From Pelecanus crispus (Eukaryota > Chordata > Aves > Pelecaniformes > Pelecanidae): DNA of 64,000 nt. The stretch spans positions 4,538,372 through 4,602,371 of the forward strand of contig NC_134655.1 in assembly GCF_030463565.1 (NCBI RefSeq). The letters are read 5' to 3'. Below the pieces are notes generated by a model, which was not told the DNA's origin, did not search any database, and worked only from the letters and a program-made list of their open reading frames with translations. How positions within the stretch are numbered: the stretch's first letter is position 1; each line of letters starts with the position of its first letter. The position numbers and the translations under genes are program-made. Shown here one piece after another: positions 11,438-25,000 of this stretch.

Positions 11438-14400
11438 AGGGCCTTGTTTGCACAAATCCTGTTCATAGGAGTAGAAAAATATTAGCATAGAGAGGAACTG
11501 AAAAAATTATAATATTAAGTATGTGATACCACAAAGAGAAATTCTGTTCAGTGTCAGCAGTTGTTATAAGTGTGTTTGTTTTGTATTTCCCAATTCAGTT
11601 TCTTGGAAAAGAAATAGAAAGCAAATAAATGGTTTCTGCAGAGCACACGTGTGCCCTGAGGCTCTTCTTTCATGGCTGCCAGAAAATATTTGTTACGTAT
11701 CTCAAGTAAGAACAGACTTAATGCTTGTGTTTGGTTTTCTTTAACAGTCTGGTAGTGCATGCGAATTTTTCTTACTGTCCCTCAGTTGCACAAATGCTTT
11801 TACAGACAGAAATGCTGCCATACCTGGTAACTTTTTCTGCCATTATTTTCCAACACGCCCGTTTCTTGCTGTGGAACCCAAAGGCCCCCGGCTGTAGACA
11901 GCCGTGGGGCCGGAGGGGCTGACTATGCCTGGTGCAGGCAGCTCCTGACAAGAGCCTGCCATAGGCACCGGAGAGAGCCCGCCGTTCCTCATGCGAGCGG
12001 ATCTCCACCCTCCACAGCATCGCGTGGACACCATGTTGACTACTGTCCTTGAATTTTGTCATATTACCCACTCTGCTCTAACATATGAACTCTGCTCCTT
12101 GGTTCAGGGTATCATGTAGTGATGAGCCTGCAACTAAAGCAGTCTCAAGCTAAAGTCACCCTCTCGCTGGTCTTTTAAAGAGAAAGCTAAAGGTCTGCGG
12201 TGCTTCTGGAAACTGAGTTGCTTGTTCTACATCCAGGGTCAATAGCAAGCTTCATATACAACAGTATGTGCTAAAAGAACAACTTTCCCAAAATAAAAGA
12301 TCACTTATTTTTGTGTTCCTGTAACGATTGCTCATCTGGCCACAAGTCTGATATTTTAAAAAAGTTACTGCTTTGTACATTCCATTATGTGAGTTTCTGT
12401 ACGCTGGAAGCCACCCATACAACTTGAACCACAAAGTCTACTAAGAAAGTTGTGTTTAGAGAAACATTAGGCTGCAAATAATGAGTATTCACCTAATGCT
12501 GTGCACTGTTGGTTTCTCACTCGGTGAAATACGAAGAGCACTCACTGTCTGTCAAGTTAGGCTACAGGTGAGCAGGTACTACAAAACGTTTGATCTAACT
12601 TCACACAATGTTGCAGTTCACAATTCTGCACATATTTATGGCAGGTGGCAAATACAGCTACGTATTTAAATCTCCATATTTCAATGAGTTCTGCCAGCAG
12701 TGTCCTGTTGAGTTCGTAGGGTTGAGTGAAGCTAATGATAAGATTACAAGGAGCCTGTATTGTGATACTTGCTGATATGAGGATGCAAGTATCTTGCTGG
12801 AAAAAAAATGGCAAATTGATGTAACCGGTCAGATTTACTGAAACACTTCACATTGCCTAAGCAATCTGTCAGGTGCTTTGTTGTTTCCTCTCTGTAGTTA
12901 TACTTGCAATAATTTTTGAAAAGATCTTATTACGTTCAGTTTACCTAAAGTACACAAGTAGAATACACAGCGAGTCATTCTCAACAAATGTTTTGTCTTG
13001 GAAGCTAGAGGAGTCGAGCAGCTTATGAAATGTCACTACCTCAAATAGGCTCGTTAAGTTTGAGGGGCTGGAAACTGCCTATTGCTGCACACTGAATGTT
13101 GGCTCAGAGCAAAAACCCCAGAATTTATGAATGAGGGCATTCGTTTCATAGCTTAAACTGTCAACTTGGTAGTCAGCTGCTGTTTCCTGTATCATACAGC
13201 CACTTTGGATTAGGAAGATTACCAACTCCTGACCTTCAATAAATAAATAATTATGCATATTAAAGTGTTTTGGAATATATAAAATTAATCTGTAATAAAG
13301 TTTTAATAAGACATTTCAGTGTTTGGGAATGGGCTTTGGCATTTGAGTGTGGGTTGTTTGGGGTTTGGGTTTTTTTTTTTTTTGCTTTCAATAAAGATAA
13401 AAATAGGTTAGTTATCATTCTATAGCTTCTGGTTGCTTTTTTCCTAACGCTGCACTTCCCAGAACACACTAACCTTGCAAAAGCTGCAGCCAGCACTCAC
13501 TCACTCTGGCTTCTGGGACAAGGGAGGGGACAGGCCAGGACAGCAAAGTAGCTGTAGCTACTGGTTTATGCTCCTGGCTCTGGTTTATGCTTGTTTAAAG
13601 TGCTTAGGCAGCTACATTGTAGAGGTGCAAGTAATTCCGTGTGAGCTGGACTACACCGAGGTTACCACTTCCTCCCTTACACGGGCACGGTGTGGCTGAA
13701 CATGGAGCTGCATCAGACAACTGGCTTCACTTGAAAGTTGGGTATAATTGGCTGCCTGCAAAACTTGCAGCCCAAGGGAACAGTCAACGTGGGATCACCG
13801 CAGTCCGGATTTGGATTGAGTTGGCTGCCATGAACCCAAACTCGAGGACTCTGACAGAGAACCAGCAGGCTTGTTGCGCTGTTTTTGGTTCTCTGTTGGA
13901 GCCTCCATTACACTGAGGTCATGTTACGTCAATTCAATCAAGTCATTTGCTCAAGTTGTGTTATATCTTAAAATTTGCTTTAAAATACTGACCTCTCTAA
14001 CCTCTTCTCTGTTATTAGCATGACACTTTTTGCTTTGGTTTTTTTTTTTTTTTTTTTGCACAATGAAAACATACATACTAAAAGAATCAAAATACTACAT
14101 AGGTAAGGTGTAGTTTTACAACAATATCTTCCATAGCTTTGAGTGTTACGTAGAAGAGTTGAGACAATAAATCTGCAGCTAGTGGTAATGTCAAATAACA
14201 GCAAAGTGATACATCAATAGAAAGGAAAAATGCAAAAGAAGTAAGAGATCCTGGTTTGTGGTGCCAGTGGTCTTTTTGCACCAGATGCAGAAGTAGGACG
14301 TGAGGATGGAGTAGTTTCTGTCTGTCCATAGTAGTCCATTAGTTTGTCATTTTGCACATTACTTTCCATAAAGACAGCTGTATGTACGGCTGATTCGTAC

Positions 14401-15002
14401 TGTGTATTTACACAGTATAATTTAATACCGAACTTAAGATAGCCTTGGTTTTGTGCCTTTGTTAGGTAGATGTGTTTAATTTTCATTATGAAAATGGAGT
14501 TTCTGTTTGTTTCATAAGCATGCAAATAGGTTTGCATTTTTATGAGCTCCTCTGTTCAAACAACTTGGTCAAAAGTGTTTTCGTTATGAAACGTATCACC
14601 ACAGGGAAGAGCAACAACTGGAAGGGAAAAACTAAGTTTGCTGTTCTTCAATAAAAAGCAGGGTGAGAAAGTGCGAGTTGGAACAGGGAGTGGAGCAAGG
14701 TGATGCCTTATAAAACCCGGCGAAAACCATACTTGTATGAGTATGCTACTTCTTGCCGCTCTGGGATTGTCAGTACTCAGGCTGGCTTGTTCATGGATTC
14801 TATATAATCCTTGCTGTTCAAGCTCATACAAGAGAAGCTGTTACAGGTATTGCAGTATTTCACTGAAGCTTGGTTCTTCAGGCATGGGTTTTTTGCATGC
14901 CTTTAAATAACAATACCTATGCAGTATATGTTACGGTTCCAGAAGATTTGACTGAAAAAGAGAGCATGCTAAACCGTCTGTCAGTTTTAGTCTAACATTT
15001 GG

Positions 15003-15498
15003 TGCTGGAGCGTGTTCAGAGGCGGGCAACGAAGCTGGTGAAGGGTCTGGAGAACAAGTCTTATGAGGAGCGGCTGAGGGAACTGGGGTTGTTTAGCCTG
15101 GAAAAGAGGAGGCTGAGGGGAGACCTTATCGCTCTCTACAACTACCTGAAAGGAGGTTGTGGTGAGGTGGGTGTTGGTCTCTTCTCCCAAGTAGCTAGCG
15201 ATAGGACAAGAGGAAATGGGCTTAAGCTGCGCCAGGGGAGGTTTAGACTGGAAATTAGGAAAAATTTCTTTACGGAAAGGGTGGTCAGGCATTGGAACAG
15301 GCTGCCCAGAGAGGTGGTGGAGTCACCATCCCTGGAGGCGTTTAAAAAACGGGTAGATGTGGCACTTCGGGATATGGTTTAGTCTGGTCTACCCTTGATT
15401 AGTCTAGAGTGGGCTTGGTAGTGTAGGTTAATGGTTGGACTGGATGATCTTAAAGGTCTTTTCCAACCTAGATGATTCTATGATTCTATGATTCTATA
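15003..15498 (+). mobile_element. CR1 LINE, 3'-end fragment with tail
   Basis: About 495 bp of sense CR1 3' end. It includes the C-terminal part of the LINE reading frame (an open frame runs to 15382) and the 3' UTR, and it ends in tandem ATTCTATG units at 15474-15498, the diagnostic CR1 tail. It is 5'-truncated. The open frame is LINE-derived and is not a host gene. Confidence 0.95.
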
Positions 15499-16756
15499 AC
15501 TAAAGGCAAAAATTTGTTCCAGCCTTAAGCTGAGTTTGGGTTATTTGAGTGCTCAAAGATGGTTTGACGAATGATAATCACGGATACAGAATGGCCAGAA
15601 ATAAGTGTAAGACTCTTTCCACATCACATTACCTAATGAGAAAGATCAGATGGTGACCAGCCTTGTAGTCTTTCTCCCCCCATTCCCCAATGTAAAAATA
15701 CTGCTGTTATTCAGGCACAACCAACACTCACTTAAAAAGTTGCTGTTGTTTGGAAACTAATCCTTGTTTAACCTGGACCAAATCAGTCTGAACTGCAGCG
15801 TGGAGAAAGAGCTGAGCAGGCAGGGGCAGGCAGCAGAGGCGGAAGGGTTGATGGAAGGGGGAGCGGGGCTTTGGGGAAACCTCTCTGTTACCCGAATATG
15901 CACGTCAGGTCACTTCTGCTGCGCTTGGATCAGAATGTCTGGAATATGTGCATGAAAAGAAAATACAAACATAGCTTGTGTGTATGTTAATATTACTTTA
16001 TACCTAGAGTATGAGATTTTAGGATGACACCAACTGTTTTAATGCTTGTTTTCCTACCTTTCGGAGTCGTGGTCTGTGCCCAGACGTTGGATGCGAAGGC
16101 AAAGGGGGGGTGTGCTATCTTAGTCTCCGAAAGGCCATAGCGGATAAGGTTTCTGTTGGCTGTTTCTCTAAGGTAATTCATCGGTCTTGCTCAGACAAAA
16201 CAGTTTAATAAATGTCACATATTACCTCTTAGTTTATAAGTTTACCTTTCCTTAAAAAGCTGCAAATGAAAAATATTTCCGTAACTTGGATAGCATTAAG
16301 TAGATTTATCTTTAAGAAAGGTACGCTTTGAATACTGGGTGGCTGCAGCTTTAGAGTTGAGGCTATTAAAAGCAGTCTAATGTCATAATGCTGGTTTTAA
16401 CCAAGAGTAAATTTTAAAACTTTGTCAGGCGCAGTGTTTGGCAGCATGTTACATCATTCAAACATCTGAAGGCACTCAGAACATAGAATTTGGGTGAAAA
16501 TATAGCACTTGAGAATGACAATGTAATGAGTTTCTAGTGGTATCCCCTGACCTAAAGTAAAGTGCATGATCAGCCTGTTGCATGTTTTCAAGTAGCAGGT
16601 AGTATTTTGCAATTGTACAAATGGTATTGACAACAAACAGCTGACAAAGCTCATATTACCGATCCAGGAAAATGTTGGATTGAGTGGTCTGTTTAGATAT
16701 GTTTATAACCTAAGAGATGCCTAGAATTTTCACTATTTAATTTTCTTCTTTTTTAG

Positions 16757-16800
16757 ATTTTTCGTGAATTGATCAACCTACTTACCTAGTTGCATTAAAG
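16757..16800 (+). other. ACSL4: Candidate 44-nt untranslated exon
   Basis: A pyrimidine-rich acceptor (TTTTCTTCTTTTTTAG) ends at 16756 and a donor (AAAG|GTAAAG) follows at 16801. The 44 nt between have no ATG, so they could be a 5' UTR exon spliced onto exon 1. No coding evidence is possible for a UTR exon; support is splice-site quality and order only. Confidence 0.35.
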
Positions 16801-19800
16801 GTAAAGAGAGTGACTTGGCTTTTTGTGTGCTAGTGAGCAATAAGATTGACAATAACTAGGGAGTGAGCACTTAAATAACCCTTGCTAAAACCTTCCAACA
16901 GCGACCTTTGTCCTACCATTTTTATAATGATCAGTCCAAATACTGATAGACTTGGAGTGGGGACTGTGTGTTTTTAAGTTGAAAATGGAAACATTTTCTG
17001 ACAGTGTTAGCTTTTTGAGTATCACTGCATTTGTTAACAAATTAAATTGTATCTTTTTTCATTACTAACCATAAATTGCTGTCATACCAAGGATTTTTCC
17101 GTCCCTCTTTCAGAGCAAAAAAGTTCCTAAAAATAAGTTGAAAGAATAGTCAACAGCATCAGTTTCCTCTTCATGCTTCCTTCAAATTTTGTTAAGTCTG
17201 AGACCACTTTACTCTCTGTTTAGTCTAGTACTGTACAAACAGTTTGTTACTTCTGCAGTTGCTTTATTCATATTAAGGGTGATCTAGTTACCCAAAGACC
17301 AAGTCGTGCCATCAAGCCACTTGAGTTCTAGCTGCGTGGTTTGCTGCAAATAGTCATGCACGCTTTTTTTATGTCTTCTGGGCTGGCAGGGCTTGAACAA
17401 ATTCCTTTCAGGAAGCTCTGTGGCTGTGCTAGTACATTTTGCTGAGGGCTAGAACATAGTAGCACAGGCACAATCATGTGATGATATGGTTACACACATC
17501 CTTGCTCTGTGCTGTCTCTCCTTCCAGCTCAGGTTTTGAGCATGTGATATTGTGACCCGATCTTGTATGTCCTCTGCTCTTTTGCAAAAGCTACATGGAT
17601 ATTTTGGACTAAGAACATCAAAAGCTGCTTGCCTCTGAAACTGTACACCTTAAACAAGCGTGTTGGTGTCTGTAAATAAGAAGTGTGATAAATGTGCGTG
17701 CACGTGTATTGGAGGGTGGTAAAGTTCAAACCCTCGCTGTTTAAAACTGTCTCGGAGGTCTTTTTTTTTTCCCCCCTCCATTCTTTTAAACTTCTTTTCT
17801 CTAAGAATTGTGCTAGTTTCTACCTTGTTCTCCTGCCTTAGTATGAATATTTATGTTCGGATTACTTTTGCATTGTTTTCCTGTTTTGGTGGTGTTACAC
17901 TGCTCTAAAAAAAAGTGTTTAGATCTGTTAAATCTGAAAACTTGAATGTGCACTTTGCTTTGTAGGAGAAAATGTACTGAAATTTGCTTGGTCATCTCGC
18001 TTCCTCTTTGAAATGCAGATAAAAATCAAAGAACTGTTATGATATAGTAAGTCAGTAAGATTGCCTTCCTTGGTAGAAAATGCCATCACCAGTATTACCA
18101 CCCTTGCTGATGGGTAAAATACCCAGCTTCTCTGACTAAATTGGTATACGCTGCGTTGTTTTATTATCCATGAACAACTCATCCCCAGTCTATACCTCCA
18201 GATCTTCCTTATAAAAATTAATACCTGAGTTGCCAAATAACATTAGTAAAAGAAACGTACCCTAAGCATATCCCAGTCTATCATAACGCACATGGAAGTA
18301 GCAGAAAGCAAGTTCGCTCACAGAAAGTTTAAAGTGAGCAAAAAGTTGCAGTATGAAGTCCTGTTTTAGGTAATGCTTTATCTGGGAATTCCAGGTATGG
18401 ATCTAGAGATGACAGATGCCTAGAAATGCATCTAGGTGTGTTTGGCTAGAAAAGCGATAGGATAGGTTCACCATGAACCAAGCAATAGACTGTGCTAAAA
18501 TTTTGCATTAAGACCACAAAAAACCTCAATTCCTTCAACATACAAAACACATCATCACTTTTTCACTGGAAAACACTGTGATTGTGCAAAAGATTAGAAT
18601 ATGTTTGCTCTCAATGCTCCTAATTTTTGTTGACTCTCAAACCATTTTCCTCTGCAGCTTAACTAGTTGCACAATGAAAATGAAAAATAGAGATGACTCA
18701 TGCTTGAAATCTCAGGGGTTACCATCTCAAATGACCATGGGTGGGAACGGTTTTCTTAAACTCTTATTTTTTAAGTGCACACTTGGACATCTGTATATCA
18801 GAACATCTGCAAGGAGGGAATTTCTTCACATTGCAAATAAGAAAGCCTAATTCTTTTTGCTTAGTCACAAAAAGGGAGGAATTTGCATTTGGATGTGAGC
18901 TCCTAAGAGAAAAGGGAAAGTGTATTTCCCAGCCCTTGTGCTCCTCTTGTTGACTGTCCCCACAGAATTTTGGAAAACCTGTAAGAACTTTAGAAAAATC
19001 CCTCCCCAGCCCCCAGTACACTTTTTGGTAGGCAAAAGACTGCTAATGCAGTACATGAGGAAGAACATTTACTTCTCTTCCCCTCCCTTTTTTTGTTTAA
19101 GTATGTAATTAATTTCACTACCTAAATTACGACCAATGTCTGGGAAGCAAGCAACCTAATGCCACTGATGAGAGACGATGGAGTTTTTTGAAAAGCAGTA
19201 AAGGTAAATATAAAATTGGTGGCAGAATTGCTTGTCAAAATGAAAGCTGAAGAGACAGGTTTTCTGAAGGAATACAGAATTATATTTAGAACTTTAGTCT
19301 GTTAAATTACACAACAGTCGCTGCTGGCAAGACATTTAAAAAGAAGTATATAATCTGTCAGGGTAACTACGGTAAAAGGGAGAAGCTGTTGTAGTCTGTT
19401 ATTGTGTCTGGATTTCAATAGAATGCAGGAGGTTAATATTGCTGGACTTTCTCAATAGAGCATTAAGAGGGATTATGATGATCTCTGTCGTTACGTTGCG
19501 TGTTTGCCTGCCAGGCTGGACTTGTGTCTGTGCACTTTAACATTTTACTGTTTGACTTGCTCCTTTCACAGAAAGGTTATTACAGAGCAATGCTGTTAGA
19601 TTTCAGGAAATTTATAAATAAAGGAAGTAGCTTTTAATGACTGGCTCTCCTGTGCTCAAGTTACTAAGCTTCGGTCAGACGAATCTATTAGCTGAATCCT
19701 ACTTCAAAAAGAATGATTCGGTCAATACTTTCTCCTAACTTTTGTTCTTATGTAGTACTATTTATTTTATTTTATATTGGGAAATGCCATTTTACTTTGA

Positions 19801-22800
19801 GGTATGTCTAATGCGTCATCACAAGCGTACGTACAATTCCTCCTAGGTCATGCTGTACAGATGTTTGGCCAGGAAATGTGTTAATATTTAATCTATGCAG
19901 CTAGGGTAATGTCGTTAATGAATTTTTTGCCTCGTTGAGTAAAAGGTCATTAACATTTGTCCAACCCTAATACCATGACTTGATCAGAGTCTGAACTTGA
20001 ATGCGTGTACTCCAGGAATCGGTGAAGCAATTGTATCCAACAGGCGTAAGCACAAATACATTGTCTCTGGGTAAATTTTAAAAAACTTTTACCCAGGGAG
20101 ATTATTTCCTGTACTCCTTCATCTTTACTTGCAAAATAAATCACACCTGATGTCCTAATTTCCTTACATTGTGAACGGATGTTGTTGAAATGATTATCAG
20201 AAGCATCAGATAATAACAGAAGAGGGGAGATAAACACCCTAATTCTTAAACAACCTGTTGTCCGTGCATGTGTTCCTAATACTGACAACAAGTCGAAAAT
20301 AGATAAAAATGAATGTTCAATAGACCCAGGGAAGCACCTAGCAATTAGAAGCAAAATATTAGTTACGCAAGTTACATTCGTACTTTCTATCTGCAGTGCA
20401 CCCATCACACATTCGTTAGTCTTACAGAAGCAGCAATACTACCTCTGACTTTGGAGGCTGTAAAAGACTGTACATTAGTTATTTACTTTTATTGTGCCCT
20501 GAAAATGCGGGGAAAACTGAGTTCTTAACTTTTCTGTTATGAAAACTGTGTCTCTTATGAAAAATGCATCAGTTAAGAAACCCAGCTTTGAGTAAATTCC
20601 TGCTTTATGTCAGCTGTGTGCCAGTTAGGGGGCAGAAGCAAAATCTAGACTATCCATTCACTGCTGAGTGAGATGAAATGGTGGCATAGTTTAAGAAGTT
20701 ACCCAGAAGAAGTAAATCGTGTGAGTGTTACTAGTGCCTTTCAATGCAAAGTAAAACTGCTCACCTTAGAACACCACAGAACAGTAAGCCAGTTTTCAGA
20801 TGCTTGTATTCCACATGGAAAAACACGGAGTGAGAAGTCTCACTTGTGCTTTTACATTGTTTTACTTCTCCCTTTTCTAGCTGAACCATCTTTTTTTGGC
20901 CTGTAATCAGTATCTTCAATCACATTTTCAAGTTAGAATCACCCTTAAAAATGAAAATTTTAAACATAATCTGGTTATAAAAATCAGGTTTAAATGCTTC
21001 TTTGTAGTTACGTATTATGCTAGAGAATGCACAACAGTCCATGATATGGACCTATGCAGAATAGTCTGGGTGTTCAGTAATCTTATTTAATTATTTTATC
21101 CTGCTTAATTTGTAATGTTTAAAAATAAAACAAAGAGGGGAATTGATCTCCAGTCTGTAGTTTCAAACTGGTACAGTACAGGTGAATGCAAAGATCTTCT
21201 GTTGTAATACGCTCCAAAACCATAGGTGCAGTAACAGGCTTTGGAATTTATCTGAAGTTGCCTAAAATAAGAGAATGTTTTCAAAAAGCTTGAACTTATC
21301 AAGTCTGTACTCAAAAGAGGCATGATTTTCATGTGGGGAAGCAAGCAACAAACCTTTTTTTGTCATGTATGAAACTGGTTTTAGTATCATTTGTATGTAT
21401 TAGGGGATTATTTGACTTGGGGCATCAAATTTCCCAAGGGCAGTGCTTGCAGGCAATAAAAACGTTACGGAAGATGGGGCAAAAAGGGCTTTGTCTTCGT
21501 AGGTCTTAAACTGATTGGATCTTCTAGACTGTATAATTCAACAGTCTTAGGAGAGGCCACTACTTTTGTGTTTTGCAAAGCAGTTCACTACTGAGAAAGA
21601 AGCAGAAAATTAAAAGATTATGATAACCTAAATCTCACAAGTTGGATCATCAGAGCCATGTAAGTCACAACCTTTCCGTTGCAAAATGATTGTGTAGCTA
21701 ACGGGGAACTAGGCAGTCTGTCCATTTTGTATTACATAAGGGAAGGAGGAGGTTGTGAATTCTTATTTGACTGTTTACATAGCTTTTGCTGGGGAACTTC
21801 CACAGCCGCATATCGTCTACGATTTGTCCTTGATCACACCGCTTGCCTTTTCACGTGCTTGGTTTAAAAAGTTGGGTGGAACCAGTACAGGCGCCTCTCT
21901 CTGCTGTTGAAACATGGGCGTAAGAGTAACGTTTGCCATAATGCCTGATGAGATTGGGGTATGTGCTGAGGTGATCAGGCTGAAGTACGTCTTCATTAGT
22001 ATAGAATATGTGTTTTCCTTTTCAATTTTTGTGCCCTTTAGTCCAAGTATATTTTGTAGATGCTGGAGGAGCTTTGAGGTAATATCAGCATTTTTCAGTT
22101 GCAGATTTTCTCCTTTTCCATCCTCTTCTGAAATACCGTCTGTCCAAGCCACCCGTCCTTACCATGTTCATTAACTTTTTAGGGTGCCTCTCGCTTACTT
22201 CCTTTTACCACAAAAAAGTGTTGAAACACCTGAGTTTGCTATTAGTTACAGTGACTGCGAGCATTCTCAATACTGGATTGACTCGAAAGCGTGTGTGCCC
22301 TAGGCTTTTGATCAGAGCATACCCCGTACAGGTTGCCTGCGGGCTCGGGAGAGAGGAAGCATTGGAGTGAATGAGCCTCAGGTATTTACAGTGCAGATTC
22401 TGGAGAGAATTTAATGAGGCAAAAGTAACAGAGGTGGGTCTAGAGGAGATAATTTCACAATTCAGCGTATTCTCAATGGGCAGTTTTCAGTTGTGGAATC
22501 TTGCCTTGGCTTTTTATGTTTTTTGCCTTCAGGGCACAGAAACTGCTCTTACCCTTTCACCAAATATTTGCTTGCCCTCATGTTACAAGATTAGGAGAGA
22601 GAGTTTCACACCAGTCTGTTAGATAATTGAGAAATACTGGGTAAGCGTGGCTGGTCTGGTTTCCATTACAACAGTTGTTGCAGCAACAGATGTATGACAC
22701 TTGACACTTACAAATTGATTTTCTTTTTTTTTCTGATTGACATTAAGTGCATATATGTTCTGAAGTAGCAAAACAGAATTAGTAAATATAAAGGACAACA

Positions 22801-24919
22801 ATAATATTTTTCTTGAAAGCAAAAATAAATCTGATCTTTGTTTAGTAGCCAAGTAAAACACTGTATTAACTACTTTTTCTTTTTAAGCAGCAGTAAGAGA
22901 AACAAGATTTCCTACCACCACTTGTGTTTTTGCTATTTCAGATAAAATGTGTATGTTTAAACAGGGACCCTCAACTTATACCAGGATCCACTATATCTGA
23001 CTTCCCCTCTCCCTGGTTGTTGGGACATAGGTACCAGTATTTATGCTGCAGAGACATAGTAAGAGCTCTTGAAAGTTCTCGGGCTCCGAGCTTCTATTGC
23101 CTTGATGGCGCACAGAAGTACTTCTGAAACCTGCTGGCGTTTGATTAGATTACCCCTGGAGTTTTCGTTGCCCTTTGACGTACAAAATTGTGTAAGAGGA
23201 AAATATGTAGAAATCTGCCTGAGAGAAAGGAACAAAAATCGGACCTCGTGTACTTTTTTCCCTACCATGAGTAACTTGCATTAATATCAGCAGAGTTTGT
23301 TTTCATAAAAACACTGACATGGTGTAAAAACTGAATCATTTCCCTTGGTTTTTCTTCTTTCAATCTTTCTAACCCCCCAAAGGTTGTAATTAGCCACAAG
23401 ATTCTTCTAACTCTTCATGCTATTTAGTCACAGTCTTCTCATCTGTAGAAATGTTATCTCATTCTTGTGTGTGATAGGTATAAATCTGGAAAATCAAAAT
23501 TTGTACAGAGCCCGGTAGTATGCACTCATTTGTTTATTGTGTTTAAGCTTGCTGCATCTTCCTGGCAATGTGATATTTCTCAGCCTTTCTGTAATTTCCT
23601 TTTGAAATCCTAGCCTCTTTCCGTTCTAGTACTGGAACAATTTCAGGACTACTAGTTATTAAATTCCCTTCCAAAAACTGACTCTACCTAATAACCGATG
23701 TACTTATTCAGGTCAACTCAAGTTTCTTTCACTGTGTAGAACCACCTTTCCACTTATAAATTATGAATGTTTATTGCGGTTTCCAAAATGTTTAGATCTG
23801 CCTGAATGCTAGAGAAATTCTGGAAATAGTTGTTACTTATTCATATTGGATTGTTTTGGAAGACGTAGGAACTTCCTGAAAGGAGTCAAGCCTGAGTACT
23901 GCTAAAGCCAGAATTGCGTCTGCATTTGAAGCTGGCAAGAGCTCGGTCGCAGAGGAACCAGGACTTCCTCCGGTGTTGTTTTTAAACTAAACAACATCTT
24001 TCTTTGCAGATTCCAGGTTTTCTTCACGAACTAGAATGCTGCCCTTTTCCTGTCTAATGTCATCTTTCATACCGAAGACTTTCGTAACACAATGAGAAAA
24101 TGTTTTAAGTTGCAATTAATGTTTGGAGTAGATTGAAAAAGAAGTATGTTTTCTTCTAATCATGCTATTACACAGTAAATTGGATCCCTGGCAAGCTTTT
24201 TTAACACAAGAGGAAGGACAATAAACACTGTTATTCATATACTCCCAGTATTAAGCCTTTACAGTGTTTTGGTCTTGGCCTAATTAAAGCCTTTCCTAAG
24301 CAAAGATGATGATTTGCTGCCTTATTAAAATTCAACTGCATAGGATAAAATTTCTAGCCACAGGTACTTATTTGAGTTACACTTAGAAATTCCAGTTGTG
24401 TGTGCAAATGCTGGCTAAGTGGATTCTGTTCTGTGTGAATAGTTAAATACAGAGAAGATAAGGGCATTTCCTCCTCCGTGAATAGTCACTTCCAGAGGCA
24501 TAAACCCTCTCCGTGTTCCCCACACACACTTTCGCTCTTACTTACTCTCATAAGCTTTTGTGACTATTTAAAAGCATGTTTTCTATATTTAAAAAAAAAA
24601 AAAATTCTCTAGATTTTTCAGTTAAATTCATGAAAAATTACAAAGAGAGGAGTGTCTCTTCTGTTCCAGAACCTGTGCTCTGATTTCAGACTTTGTTCTG
24701 TGGCCCTGGCTGCAGGAGAAGAGCTGTAGTTTGCAAGCTTAGTCTTTTCCAATAATGTCATTGCTTTCCTCTTGCATGGGTTGCGTGTGCCACCTTTGTC
24801 TAAATTCATAGGCTGTTGTTCTTCAGGAGTAGTAGGGTAGAAATTCTAAAGGTTCCCCCTTTCTGCAAGGCAAAAAAATTCCCAACCTCTAATCCTTTTT
24901 TTTTTCTGTTTTAATATAG

Positions 24920-24965
24920 ATCTAATCGACACTAAAACAACTCAGTCATCGCTGTCAGATACCTT
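24920..24965 (+). other. ACSL4: Candidate 46-nt untranslated exon
   Basis: Acceptor TTTTTTCTGTTTTAATATAG ends at 24919 and an excellent donor (CCTT|GTAAGTAT) starts at 24966. The 46 nt between lack an ATG. Its place upstream of the initiator exon suits a second 5' UTR exon of ACSL4. A TG microsatellite follows the donor by about 12 nt. Confidence 0.42.
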
Positions 24966-24977
24966 GTAAGTATACCT

Positions 24978-25000
24978 CTGTGTGTGTGTGTGTGTGTGTA
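24978..25000. repeat. TG dinucleotide microsatellite
   Basis: About ten TG units, just inside the intron after the candidate exon at 24920-24965. TG runs near a donor can affect splicing; here that is only a possibility. Confidence 0.9.

Noticed and set aside
10869-11453. 194-codon minus-strand frame
   Set aside because: No recognisable motif; it runs through the 27-bp tandem duplication. One frame of this length is about what chance gives across six frames of 64 kb.
14999-15382. Frames at 14999-15382, 43985-44347 and 62405-62611 sharing a common peptide
   Set aside because: They share SLEAFKKR- and [10 protein letters not shown]-type sequence because all are the C-terminal end of CR1 ORF2, not host genes.
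19950-20408. 152-codon minus-strand frame
   Set aside because: No known family, splice context or promoter; length compatible with chance.
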